Positions 52,797-61,288 of a DNA stretch of 64,000 nt are shown here, in pieces. Made by a program: the position numbers and the translations under genes. Position 1 is the first letter of the stretch; every line of letters begins with the position of its first letter. The DNA lies in contig CAKUGF010000002.1 in assembly GCA_934654585.1 (NCBI GenBank), positions 62,001 to 126,000 on the forward strand, given 5' to 3'. Source of the stretch: an uncultured Collinsella sp. (GTDB lineage Bacteria; Actinomycetota; Coriobacteriia; Coriobacteriales; Coriobacteriaceae). The notes under the pieces were generated by a model. It was given only the letters and a program-made list of their open reading frames with translations, was not told the DNA's origin and ran no database searches.

Positions 52797-53156
52797 CTAC
52801 AGCAGCGCCTCAGCCCAAGCCGCTTCCCTAAAGCCGGGGATCGCAAAGTCGTCGCCCACCAGCAATGGGCGCTTAACCAGCATGCCGTCAGTCGACAGCA
52901 GCTCGCAGCATTCCTGGTCCGTCATACCCGCATCCAGGCGCGCCTTCAGGCCCAGCTCTCGATATTTCATGCCCGACGAATTAAAGAAGCGCCGCACCGG
53001 CAGCCCCGAACGAGCAATCCAGACCGCAAGCTCATCAGCCGTGGGATTGTCCGCAACGATATCGCGGTCGATATACCCAACCCCATGTTCGTCCAACCAC
53101 GCCTTGGCCTTTTTACAGGTCGAGCACTTGGGATATTCAACAAACAGCACTGCCAT
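52797..53156 (-). CDS. ArsC/Spx/YffB-family thioredoxin-fold protein
   Basis: 119 residues. An N-terminal beta strand then YPKCSTCKKAKAWL (CxxC at residues 11-14), followed by DRDIVADNPTADEL and KRPLLVGDD. The CxxC is like Spx and some ArsC-related reductases, so it could be a thiol reductase or a redox-responsive regulator. Known ArsC enzymes use one N-terminal Cys with an Arg triad; only part of that pattern is seen. The ATG at 53154-53156 follows GGAGGAGG. Confidence 0.85.
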   Translation of the reverse strand: MAVLFVEYPKCSTCKKAKAWLDEHGVGYIDRDIVADNPTADELAVWIARSGLPVRRFFNSSGMKYRELGLKARLDAGMTDQECCELLSTDGMLVKRPLLVGDDFAIPGFREAAWAEALL

Positions 53157-53263
53157 GAGGGTCCTCCTCCGTCGAGATGTCCTGCCGCGCCCACATCACC
53201 TACCGACGAAGCACGCACATGCCGATATTGTATCCAGATGTCGAGCGCGGGGCCCGCGACACC

Positions 53264-53869
53264 CTACCCCATCTCGCGCATCCAGCGATCGAACGTCCCC
53301 ACGCACACGCCCAGGCGCTTGGCTGCCTGGCTGCGGGTGATATCGCCCGCCTCGTAGGTCGTCCGCACGAGCTCAAACTGCGGAGGACGCGGCTTGCGAG
53401 GCCGGCCAAAACGCACGCCACGGGCCTGCGCCGCCGCGATGCCCTCGGCCTGGCGCTGATGGATGTTTTCGCGTTCCACCTGCGCCACGTAGCTCAGCAG
53501 CTGCAAAACGATATCCGCGATCAGCGTACTGGTCACGTCGGGCGCCCCGCTGCCCTTGGCGCGCGTATCGAGCAACGGCATGTCCAGCACCACGATGGCG
53601 GCACCGAGTTCTTTGGTTATGCGCCGCCATTCCTCGAGAATCTCGCTGTAGTTGCGACCCAGCCGATCGATAGACAGCACCACCAGCACGTCTCCATCCC
53701 CGAGCGTGCGCAACAGCTCACGATAGCGTGGGCGGTCAAAGTCCTTACCGCTCGCGTGATCGGCAAAGATGTTCGCTGGTTCCACGCCATAGGCACCCAG
53801 CGCATTCAGCTGCCGATTCAGATTTTGGTCGCGTGAGCTCACGCGCGCATATCCGTAAACCGTTGCCAT
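53264..53869 (-). CDS. Serine recombinase (resolvase/invertase family)
   Basis: 201 residues, near the Hin/Tn3 resolvase length. The catalytic Ser11 lies in YGYARVSS, followed by DRLGRN, the long E helix (STLIADIVLQLLSYVAQVER) and a C-terminal HTH (ITRSQAAKRLGVCVGTFDRW). It should cut and rejoin DNA at a short dyad site. The ATG at 53867-53869 follows GGGGATG. A dyad TAAACCTxCCAAAA lies 19 nt upstream (53888-53928) and may be its binding site. No transposase accompanies it, so it may be a domesticated or stranded mobile-element gene. Confidence 0.93.
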   Translation of the reverse strand: MATVYGYARVSSRDQNLNRQLNALGAYGVEPANIFADHASGKDFDRPRYRELLRTLGDGDVLVVLSIDRLGRNYSEILEEWRRITKELGAAIVVLDMPLLDTRAKGSGAPDVTSTLIADIVLQLLSYVAQVERENIHQRQAEGIAAAQARGVRFGRPRKPRPPQFELVRTTYEAGDITRSQAAKRLGVCVGTFDRWMREMG

Positions 53870-53887
53870 GTCATCCCCGCTCTCTCG

Positions 53888-53928
53888 TAAACCTGCCAAA
53901 AAGGGACAGATTAATTTTGGTAGGTTTA
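53888..53928. promoter_or_regulatory. TAAACCTxCCAAAA dyad upstream of the recombinase
   Basis: TAAACCTGCCAAAAA (53888-53902) and TTTTGGTAGGTTTA (53915-53928) are inverted with 12 nt between. It is a candidate crossover site or autoregulatory operator for the serine recombinase. Confidence 0.55.
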
Positions 53929-53989
53929 TCTCCCAAAAAGCGAATGGCGGGGCTGCCGAGCACATGGCAAGACAGCCGAAAAACAAATA

Positions 53990-54015
53990 CGGGACGGCCC
54001 CGAAAGACCGTCCCG
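53990..54015 (-). terminator. Terminator after rnr
   Basis: CGGGACGG / CCGTCCCG hairpin followed on the minus strand by TATTTGTTTTT. Confidence 0.85.
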
Positions 54016-54040
54016 TCCTCTACCGATCGCCAAATCTCGG

Positions 54041-56176
54041 CTAATGAATAAGCCTGAAATCCAAGTGTCCACGCGTGGTATTGACGCGCGAAATCTCGAT
54101 GACCACGCGCTGTCCCAGCTCATAGCGGGTCCCCGTGTCGGCACCCGTGAGCGTGAGTGCATCCTCGTCAAACTCGAACCACTCGTTGCCCAGACTCTTA
54201 ATCGAAACCAGGCCCTCGACCTGCGTCAGATCCAGGCGCACAAAGAGGCCCATGCTGCTGACCCACGAGATGGTTCCGGCGTAGCGCTCGCCCAGACGAT
54301 CCTCGTAGTACTGGGCAATCTTGATCTTTTGCGTCGCGTGGCTGGCCGCGTCGGCAGCACGCTCGGCATCGCTGCAGGCGCGGCAGATCTGCGGCAGAAT
54401 GCGCGGCAGTGACTCACGGCCCTTACCGATCAGTCGCGGCGTACGCACCAGAGCGTCCTTACCGCCCAGCTGCTCGTAAGCCAATTGCAACTTGAGCACG
54501 CGGTGCACTACCAGATCCGGGTAGCGGCGAATGGGGCTCGTAAAGTGGCAGTAGCACAGCGCGGCAAGCGCAAAGTGGCCCTCGTTGCGTGGCTTGTACA
54601 GCGCACGCTGCATGCTGCGCAGCAGCAACGTGTTGACAAGTGGCGCGTTGGCCGTACCGGCTGCGGCATCAACCGCCGCCTGCAGCTCATCGGGGCTTCC
54701 CAGCGCAATGCCGGCCGCGCGACGGTCATCGATAATCCCCAGCTGTGCCAGCGCCACGGCGGCACCGTGCAGGCTGTCGGGACTGGGGTCATCGTGTACG
54801 CGGTAACAGGCCTCAATGTCGCGGTCGGCCAGCCACTCGGCCACGCATTCGTTGGCGAGCAGCATAGCCTCTTCGATCAGCGATGTGGCGCACGAACGCT
54901 CACGTGCCACGATCTGCACGGGCACGCCGTCCTCGTCCAGCAGGGCGCGGATCTCGGCCGTGTCAAAGTCGACCGACCCGCGCGCACGGCGAATGCGGCG
55001 GCGAAGCTCTGCAAGCTCGTTGGCGGCGACGAGAAAATCACTCAGGTCGACGTTGTAGCCGCGGGCGGTCTCCTCGCACGCAAGCCCACGCTCGAGCGCC
55101 TCCTCGCGCGAGGCCTCGGCAGCCGCAACATCCTCGGCGGCGCCTTCCAGCACCGAATACCCCACCGCGCCGGCACGCACCAGCAGCGCCTCGGCGCCGT
55201 CATAGTCCATGCGCACGCGCGAGCGGATCACGCTGGGATAGGGATCGTACTGGCGAACGCGGCCCTGTGCGTCGAGCTCGATGTCGACGGTAAACGCCAA
55301 GCGATCCTCGTCGGGACGAAGCGAGCACAGGTCATTGGACAGGCGCTCGGGCAGCATGGGAAGCACGCGGTCGGCCAGATACACCGACGTCGTACGATGA
55401 CGAGCCTCAAGGTCGATATGCCCGTCCCATGCCACATAGTGCGAGACGTCGGCGATATGGACGCCCAGCTTGTAGCCACCCTCGGGCGTGCGCTCCAGCG
55501 AGATGGCATCGTCAAAGTCACGCGCGTCGACCGGGTCGATCGTAATGACAAAGCGGTCGCGCAGGTCGCGGCGAAGCGGATCCTTGAGCGCCGAGGTCAC
55601 GTCAAGCGAAAGCGACTCCGCCTCCGCCAGCGCGGCCTCGGGGTAGCTGTCGGTATAGCCATAGCGCGCCATCACATATTGAACGCCCAGATCGGGCGCG
55701 TCATCGCCGCCAATGCGCCGCTCGATCGTCACCGTGCCCGATTCCAGGCGCGTCGGATAGGTCAGAATGCGCGCAACGACGACATCACCGGGGTGAACGC
55801 CCAGGCGTTCTGCCGAAGTGTCCTCGGGCAAAATAAAGAAATCGGCCTTAAGACGAGAATCGAGCGGCTCGATCACGCCGAGCGGACCGGCGGTCTGATA
55901 CGTGCCCACCACGCTAATGGCAGCGCGCTCGACAACGCCCTCGATCACGGCACGGCGCTCACCATGCGGGCTGTTCTTAATGCTCACGGCAACAGTATCG
56001 CCATCCATGATCTCGCGCTTGCCGCGGCCCATGACCTTGTAGTCGCCATTCTCGGTTATGACATAGGCGCTGTGCTCATGGAGCTGCACACGGCCAGTCA
56101 GGCTCGGACGACGCTCGCTGCGCACCGGCCCGCGCTTATTGCGGGTCCCGCGCTTATGCTTGTTATTGCGCCCCAT
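54041..56176 (-). CDS. rnr: Ribonuclease R
   Basis: A 711-residue 3'-5' exoribonuclease of the RNase II family that degrades structured RNA. N-terminal basic lead and cold-shock domain (TGRVQLHEHSAYVI; VARILTYPTR), RNB catalytic domain with DPVDARDFDDA (metal Asp residues) and HIADVSHYV, then a C-terminal S1 domain (AGTISWVSSMGLFVRLDLTQ). The ATG at 56174-56176 follows AAGGAGG. RNase R works with SmpB/tmRNA in other bacteria, and smpB lies about 3.3 kb away. Confidence 0.95.
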   Translation of the reverse strand: MGRNNKHKRGTRNKRGPVRSERRPSLTGRVQLHEHSAYVITENGDYKVMGRGKREIMDGDTVAVSIKNSPHGERRAVIEGVVERAAISVVGTYQTAGPLGVIEPLDSRLKADFFILPEDTSAERLGVHPGDVVVARILTYPTRLESGTVTIERRIGGDDAPDLGVQYVMARYGYTDSYPEAALAEAESLSLDVTSALKDPLRRDLRDRFVITIDPVDARDFDDAISLERTPEGGYKLGVHIADVSHYVAWDGHIDLEARHRTTSVYLADRVLPMLPERLSNDLCSLRPDEDRLAFTVDIELDAQGRVRQYDPYPSVIRSRVRMDYDGAEALLVRAGAVGYSVLEGAAEDVAAAEASREEALERGLACEETARGYNVDLSDFLVAANELAELRRRIRRARGSVDFDTAEIRALLDEDGVPVQIVARERSCATSLIEEAMLLANECVAEWLADRDIEACYRVHDDPSPDSLHGAAVALAQLGIIDDRRAAGIALGSPDELQAAVDAAAGTANAPLVNTLLLRSMQRALYKPRNEGHFALAALCYCHFTSPIRRYPDLVVHRVLKLQLAYEQLGGKDALVRTPRLIGKGRESLPRILPQICRACSDAERAADAASHATQKIKIAQYYEDRLGERYAGTISWVSSMGLFVRLDLTQVEGLVSIKSLGNEWFEFDEDALTLTGADTGTRYELGQRVVIEISRVNTTRGHLDFRLIH

Positions 56177-56252
56177 GGCGCCTCCTTACTATCGGTTGAA
56201 TACTCCAAGGAGTCTACCCAAATGATCCCTGCCGTCCCCTAGGGAACAAAAA

Positions 56253-56280
56253 ACGGGCCGCCCCAAAAGAGACGACCCGT
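56253..56280 (-). terminator. Terminator after ftsX
   Basis: On the minus strand ACGGGTCG / CGGCCCGT (one G-T pair) is followed by TTTTTTG. Confidence 0.8.
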
Positions 56281-56304
56281 CGGAAGGAACAAATCCGGCC
56301 ACGT

Positions 56305-57225
56305 CTACACGCGCAGGTAGCGGCGCATGGCGATGGCAGAACCAAAGAGACCGATAATGACGCCGACCAGAATCAGTGCGGCGTAGGTCATCAGGTAGTA
56401 CTGCATCGGCAGGGCAAACGACATCCAGCCGATGCTCTCCTGCAGGCGCGGAACCACCAGATTGCGCAGCAGCTCCAGCACGCCGATGGAAAGCAGCGAG
56501 CCCAGAATGGCCTGCAGCACGCCCTCGGTAATAAACGGCCCGCGGATGAAGCCGTTGCTGGCGCCCACCAGGCGCATGATCGCGATCTCGCGGCGACGCG
56601 CCGTAATGGACAGGCGAATCGTGTTATTGATAAAGATGAACGCGATAAAGGTCAGTAGGCCGACGAGAACCACGGCGGCGATACGGATGTAGTTCGTCAC
56701 CTGGAACAGGCGGCTTACTTCTTCCTGGCCATACAGCACGCTCGCGTTGACGTCACCGTCGTCCGCGATCTTCTGGAAGTCGGCGTTCTTCTTGAGTTTC
56801 TTAGCCGTGCTTTCGACCTGAGACGGATCGTCCATCTCAATGGCGAACGAAGCCGGCAGCGGGTTCTGGCCGTCGAGTGCGCTCATGGTGGCGTCGGCGT
56901 TACCCGACATCTTGCTCGTGTACTCGGCCAGCGCGTCGTCCTTGTCCTTATAGGTCACGGACTTGACGTTGCTCCACGTCTTGAGCTCGGCCTCAAAGGC
57001 CTGAACGTCTGCCTGGTCGGCGTCATCGCTGATAAAGGCGTTAATGACAACCTGATCCTCGACGGTGCCGATCACGGAGTTCAGCATCGCGGAACCCATA
57101 ATGAACAGGCCGATGATAAACAGCGAAAGGAAAATCGTGATGACGGCGCCGAGCGAGGTGGTCCAGTTACGGAAGAAGTGGCTGACCGCCTCTTTGAACG
57201 AGTAGCCCACGTTAGTTGGTGCCAT
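56305..57225 (-). CDS. ftsX: Cell division protein FtsX
   Basis: 306-residue membrane partner of FtsE that controls peptidoglycan hydrolases at the division site. Four membrane spans: one near residues 25-48, an outer domain of about 120 residues, then three (IAAVVLVGLLTFIAFIFI; a middle span; AALILVGVIIGLFGSAIAM). RRREIAIMRLVGAS is the FtsX cytoplasmic loop. The start overlaps the ftsE end by 14 nt, indicating coupled translation. Confidence 0.96.
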   Translation of the reverse strand: MAPTNVGYSFKEAVSHFFRNWTTSLGAVITIFLSLFIIGLFIMGSAMLNSVIGTVEDQVVINAFISDDADQADVQAFEAELKTWSNVKSVTYKDKDDALAEYTSKMSGNADATMSALDGQNPLPASFAIEMDDPSQVESTAKKLKKNADFQKIADDGDVNASVLYGQEEVSRLFQVTNYIRIAAVVLVGLLTFIAFIFINNTIRLSITARRREIAIMRLVGASNGFIRGPFITEGVLQAILGSLLSIGVLELLRNLVVPRLQESIGWMSFALPMQYYLMTYAALILVGVIIGLFGSAIAMRRYLRV

Positions 57226-58432
57226 AGTTGCCGTAACCTCCCCTCTCCTGGTCGCGGATTACGTGGCCGCCCTCGAGGGCGATCACGCGACGGTGCATGC
57301 TATCGACCATCTCGCGGTCGTGCGTAGCGACGATCACGGTGGTGCCGGTGCGGTTGATGCGCTCGAGCAGCTTCATGATGCCCAGCGAAATCGCCGGGTC
57401 GAGGTTGCCCGTGGGCTCGTCGCAGATCAGCAGCGGCGGGCGGTTGACCATAGCGCGGGCGACGGCCACGCGCTGCTGCTCGCCACCGGAAAGCTGATCG
57501 GGCAGTGAGTCCATCTGGTCGGCCAGACCGACCAGACGCAGCACCTCGGGCACCTGGCTGCGAATGACGCCCTTGGGCTTGCCGATGCACTGCAAGGCAA
57601 ATGCCACGTTTTCGTAGGCGGTCTTTTGCGGCAGGAGCTTAAAGTCCTGGAACACGGCGCCGATCTGGCGGCGCAGGAACGGAACCTTGCGGTTCTTGAT
57701 CTTCATGAGGTCCTGGCCGGCGACCAGAATGCGGCCGCTCGTCGGCTTGACGTCACGGTTGAGCGTCGATAGCAGCGTGGTCTTACCCGAGCCGGAGTGA
57801 CCAACCAAAAAGACGAACTCGCCCGGATAGATCTCGATGTTGATGTCGTCGAGTGCGGGCTTGTTGGGCTGCGCCGGATAGATCTTGGTGACGTGCTCCA
57901 TAAGGATGACGGGCTCGACACCGGCCTGCTTGGCCATCTTCTTGCGGCTGGCCTGCGGGTCGATGGGCGCAAACACCGACGTGAAGTCGGGGTTGTTGAG
58001 CGCATTGTCGAGGCTTGCGACCTCGGCGGCCTGATCGCGCTCGACCACCGGCGCAGCAGGCTGCGTGGGGTCGGGAATGCCGGCAAAGAGACCGGACTGT
58101 GCGGGCTGCGGTGCGGGCGTCGCAGGGGCCATGGGATCGGGAATGCCGGCCATGGTGGGCTGCGGCGCGGCAGCGCTCGCCTGAGGCTGAGCCACGCGGG
58201 CGGTCACCGTCTGGACGGGCTCAAAGCCCGCCGCAGCGGAAAGCGCAACATCGTTGGTGGGGTTGTAGGCAAAGGGATCTGATGCCGGCTGTGCCTGATC
58301 TGCCGGCTGCGGGGGGATCGGGCTAAACAGCTGACCCTCTGAATCCGGAGTGGCGAAACGGTTGCCCGCGACGCTCGGCTGCGTCTTGGGGGTGTCATCG
58401 CCCGCACCGGAGGTACGGAAGTGGTTACCCAC
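57212..58432 (-). CDS. ftsE: Cell division ATP-binding protein FtsE with long N-terminal extension
   Basis: The ABC ATPase of the FtsEX complex. The ATPase begins near residue 175 and is complete (GHSGSGKTT at 211-219, then LSGGEQQRV and CDEPTGNLDP). FtsE is normally about 225 residues; this one has 406, because ~170 residues rich in Pro, Ala, Gln and Asp precede the domain. The extension has two copies of AGIPDP and a TPKTQPS segment that a Ser/Thr kinase might use. The start is a GTG at 58430-58432 with AAGGAG five bases upstream. No stop codon or second ribosome site separates the extension from the ATPase. Confidence 0.93.
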   Translation of the reverse strand: MGNHFRTSGAGDDTPKTQPSVAGNRFATPDSEGQLFSPIPPQPADQAQPASDPFAYNPTNDVALSAAAGFEPVQTVTARVAQPQASAAAPQPTMAGIPDPMAPATPAPQPAQSGLFAGIPDPTQPAAPVVERDQAAEVASLDNALNNPDFTSVFAPIDPQASRKKMAKQAGVEPVILMEHVTKIYPAQPNKPALDDINIEIYPGEFVFLVGHSGSGKTTLLSTLNRDVKPTSGRILVAGQDLMKIKNRKVPFLRRQIGAVFQDFKLLPQKTAYENVAFALQCIGKPKGVIRSQVPEVLRLVGLADQMDSLPDQLSGGEQQRVAVARAMVNRPPLLICDEPTGNLDPAISLGIMKLLERINRTGTTVIVATHDREMVDSMHRRVIALEGGHVIRDQERGGYGNYGTN

Positions 58433-58544
58433 TGGTGCTCCTTATCATCGTGCGTTTAAACTACATGAGCGCTTTGTATTTTAGCAGGATTGCCTTTGCT
58501 GCACATAAGAAGCATGGTGCGGTTTCTGTTCTCACCGGCCGCGC

Positions 58545-58652
58545 ACAGGGTTACCTCCCAAATCGTCCTCGGTCATGTCGGAAGCCCCGCCGCGCGCTTC
58601 GCGCTGCGGGGCTTCCTCCGTCCTGCGGAAAGATTTGGGAGGTAACCCTGTG
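58545..58652. repeat. 108-nt long palindrome
   Basis: ACAGGGTTACCTCCCAAATC pairs with GATTTGGGAGGTAACCCTGT. Inside is a second hairpin (GAAGCCCCGCxGCGCG / CGCGCTGCGGGGCTTC). The size and clean ends suggest a MITE-like element or a strong structured RNA. Confidence 0.8.
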
Positions 58653-58787
58653 TCCGGCCTGCGGCTACTGTGGGGCCGGCGCATCTACCTTGGGGTGCAG
58701 CAGCGCCATGTTTGGGTCTGGCTGAATTGCACTTTGTCGATTTGGGCCCTTTTCCCTGATGAGGCCCTGCTTGATGAGCGCCTTTGG

Positions 58788-58856
58788 AAGTTGCGGTGAA
58801 ATAGGGGCTGTTTTAGCAGCTTGAAGGCCTAATCAGTCTCTATTTCACCGCAACTT
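58788..58856. repeat. AGTTGCGGTGAAATA palindrome, copy 4
   Basis: AAGTTGCGGTGAAATAG...CTATTTCACCGCAACTT; its loop is like that of copy 2. It ends 15 nt before the operator of the 58947 gene. Confidence 0.9.
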
Positions 58857-58870
58857 CTATTGGGGCTGCA

Positions 58871-58907
58871 TGTTGCGCAACTTGGGTTGGGATTCTCGCC
58901 TTACAGT
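58871..58907 (+). promoter_or_regulatory. GTTGCGCAAC operator with -10 box for the 58947 gene
   Basis: TGTTGCGCAACT (58871-58882) with TACAGT at 58902-58907, exactly the spacing seen in the island about 27-56 kb away. Confidence 0.8.
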
Positions 58908-58946
58908 TGGGTTAGATGGATGGTTCTAGGCTTACTGGAGGTTGGT

Positions 58947-60233
58947 ATGGTTTGTCCGTATTGTGGTGCTGAGCTTGCTGAGGGAGCTCGGTTTTGTACG
59001 GGATGTGGGGCCGCGCTTGATGCGACGCAGGCTATGCCCGTAGCCGAACCTGCGGTTGCGCCGGCACCTGTGGGTTCGCCCGCTCCCGGCAAGAAGTCCA
59101 AGAAGGGCGTCGTGATCGCTATCGTCTGCGCGGCGGTAATCGTTGTTGGCGGGGGCGGTGGGCTGGCGTATCACCTGTATCAGCAGCATGTTGCACAGCA
59201 GGCACAGTATGAGTCGGCGCATTCCAAGCATGCGCTTGTGGTGAGCGTAAAGGCCGAGGGCTGGGACACCGATAACGGCGCTTCGCGGGTACCGGTGCGC
59301 GTAAAGGGCAAGACGGTCGACGGAAAGAAGGTCGACAAGGTCGAATATGTCGCTTCCGACGGCTCGGGCATCGAACTTATCCAGGGCAAGTACACGCTCA
59401 AGGCGGCAGGCTCCCCCATCGCCGCCGATGGCACCATCTACCAGGTGCCCTGCACAAAGGCCGAGCTCACGCTCGACGACGCTTTTGCCAAGGGTGAGAA
59501 GATCAACTTGGCCAAGCTCGCCGAGCAGGATTCGGTTTTGGACTTTACGCCCATCGATGCTGTCGACGTGACCGACGACGAGATCAACGACGCCGTGACA
59601 CTCGCCATGGCATACAAGGGCAAGGACGCTCCCAACGTCGACGCGCTGCAACACGCCGCCACGAACCGCCGTGACACCGCTGTCGCCGCCAAAAAGGCAG
59701 CCGAAGAGGAAGCGGCACGCCAGGCCGAGGAACAGCGCAAAGCAGCCGCTCGCCACATCGAGGCCCAAACCTTTAGCGTCGACCTGCCCGAGTACTGGGA
59801 TGGCAGGGTGACAGTGGAAGTCGACGGAGACACGATCACCGTCCGATCAAAGCTCTACCCCAGCAAAGTTGTCGTCGCGCTCATTGGGTCTGCTAACCCC
59901 GATCGCAATATGGGGGACGTTGCCGGCGGCGCAATTACGATAGTGCCGTTAAGTGACAATTTCTTCGTTCGACTCGGTCGAACTCGTTGGTCTTATGTCG
60001 CCGCAGATGAGGCTCACAGTAAAAAATATTGTGGCAAAAGTTATAGTAGTTTAGATAGTGCATCCGAGGAGGAAGCAAGGGAGCTCACTGACCTTCAAAG
60101 CCTTGGCACAGTCTCATACAGCAAAATCCTCTCGGACTTCCTCGCATCAGAAGATAGCCCCTATAGCGATGGGTTGACACAGCAGGACAAGGCCATGCAA
60201 GACGCGCTGACACCAAATCTAAAGCTCCTCTAG
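58947..60233 (+). CDS. Zinc-ribbon membrane protein, remote member of the signalling island
   Basis: 428 residues. MVCPYCG and CTGC form the zinc ribbon, followed by a short Pro/Ala linker, KKSKKG, one membrane helix (about residues 54-74) and an outer part. It is a paralogue of the 4933-6147 gene (shared GWDTDNGASRVPVRVKG-like segment and following QGKYTLKAAGSPIAADG). A charged helical stretch (KKAAEEEAARQAEEQRKAAA) separates it from a C-terminal domain (FSVDLPEYWDGRVTVEVDG). From about 59880 the base composition shifts toward A/T (ATAGTAGTTTAGATAGTGC), suggesting that the end of the gene was exchanged. The ATG follows GGAGG. Confidence 0.85.
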   Translation: MVCPYCGAELAEGARFCTGCGAALDATQAMPVAEPAVAPAPVGSPAPGKKSKKGVVIAIVCAAVIVVGGGGGLAYHLYQQHVAQQAQYESAHSKHALVVSVKAEGWDTDNGASRVPVRVKGKTVDGKKVDKVEYVASDGSGIELIQGKYTLKAAGSPIAADGTIYQVPCTKAELTLDDAFAKGEKINLAKLAEQDSVLDFTPIDAVDVTDDEINDAVTLAMAYKGKDAPNVDALQHAATNRRDTAVAAKKAAEEEAARQAEEQRKAAARHIEAQTFSVDLPEYWDGRVTVEVDGDTITVRSKLYPSKVVVALIGSANPDRNMGDVAGGAITIVPLSDNFFVRLGRTRWSYVAADEAHSKKYCGKSYSSLDSASEEEARELTDLQSLGTVSYSKILSDFLASEDSPYSDGLTQQDKAMQDALTPNLKLL

Positions 60234-60256
60234 CTTCTTCCCTGTCCCCAAACACA

Positions 60257-60293
60257 AAGCCGGGGTGCCTCCACACGGAAGGCACCCCGGCTT
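60257..60293. terminator. Bidirectional intrinsic terminator
   Basis: AAGCCGGGGTGCCT / AGGCACCCCGGCTT with an 8-9 nt loop, between the convergent 58947 gene and the transketolase genes. Confidence 0.92.
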
Positions 60294-60345
60294 ATTAATT
60301 CCCAATACGAGAACGGCTCTCAAGGTAAGGCCAAAGCAAAACGTC

Positions 60346-61287
60346 TTAGGCCAAGAACTCCTTGGTGGTCGCCACGATGTTGGCGGCGTCCAGGCCGTAC
60401 TTGTGCAGGAGCTCGGCACCCGGACCGGACTCGCCGAAGGTGTCGTTGACACCGATCTTCTTGAGCGGCGTCGGGCACTGCTCGCACAGGACATCGGCAA
60501 CGGCGCTGCCCAGGCCACCGATCACGGAGTGCTCCTCGACGGTCACGACGTGACCGGTCTTGGTGGCGCTCTTGACGATCAGGTCGGCATCGATGGGCTT
60601 GATGGTGTGCATGTTGATGACCTCGGCATCGATGCCCTCGGCAGCAAGCTGCTCAGCGGCGTCGAGAGCCTCGCCAACCATCAGGCCGCAGGCGATGATG
60701 GTGACATCGGCGCCCTCGCGCATGACGATGCCGCGGCCCATCTCGAACTTGTAGGTCTCGGGGTCGTTAATAACCGGCGAGGCCAGGCGGGCAAAGCGCA
60801 TGTACACGGGGCCGTCGCACTCGTAGGCGGCGCGGACCACGGCGCGGGCCTCCACGTCGTCGGCGGGAACGACCACGGTCATGCCGGGGATAACGCGCAT
60901 CAAGGCGATATCCTCGCAGCACTGGTGCGTGGCGCCGTCCTCGCCCACCGAAATACCGGCGTGCGTGGCGCCAATCTTAACGTTGAGATGCGGATAGCCG
61001 ATGGAGTTGCGGACCTGCTCAAAGGCGCGGCCGGCGGCAAACATGGCAAAGCTGCTCGCGAAGGCAACGCGGCCGGTGGTCGCGATGCCAGCGGCGACGC
61101 CCATCAGGTTGCTCTCGGCAATGCCCACATCGAAGAAGCGGTCGGGGCAGGCGGCCTTAAACTTGCCGGTCTGCGTGGCGGCGGCCAGGTCGGCGTCGAG
61201 GACCACAAAGTCATCGTGCTCGTTGGCGAGCTCGACGAGGGCCTCGCCGTAGCTTACGCGCGTGGCGATTTTCTTGACGTCTGCCAT
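60346..61287 (-). CDS. Transketolase, C-terminal subunit
   Basis: A 313-residue subunit with the pyrimidine-binding and C-terminal domains. The glutamate that activates thiamine diphosphate is expected in FFDVGIAESN. GIATTGRVAFASSFAMFAA, HAGISVGEDGATHQ and TVEEHSVIGGLGSAV are typical. Together with the N-terminal subunit it moves two-carbon units in the pentose phosphate pathway. The ATG at 61285-61287 lies 1 nt past the partner's stop. Confidence 0.95.
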   Translation of the reverse strand: MADVKKIATRVSYGEALVELANEHDDFVVLDADLAAATQTGKFKAACPDRFFDVGIAESNLMGVAAGIATTGRVAFASSFAMFAAGRAFEQVRNSIGYPHLNVKIGATHAGISVGEDGATHQCCEDIALMRVIPGMTVVVPADDVEARAVVRAAYECDGPVYMRFARLASPVINDPETYKFEMGRGIVMREGADVTIIACGLMVGEALDAAEQLAAEGIDAEVINMHTIKPIDADLIVKSATKTGHVVTVEEHSVIGGLGSAVADVLCEQCPTPLKKIGVNDTFGESGPGAELLHKYGLDAANIVATTKEFLA

Positions 61288-61288
61288 C

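Larger units (their letters stand above)
58433..58946. other. Divergent gap between ftsE and the 58947 gene
   Basis: 514 nt without a convincing gene. It holds a 108-nt palindrome (58545-58652), copy 4 of the AGTTGCGGTGAAATA palindrome and the GTTGCGCAAC operator of the 58947 gene. Confidence 0.7.
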
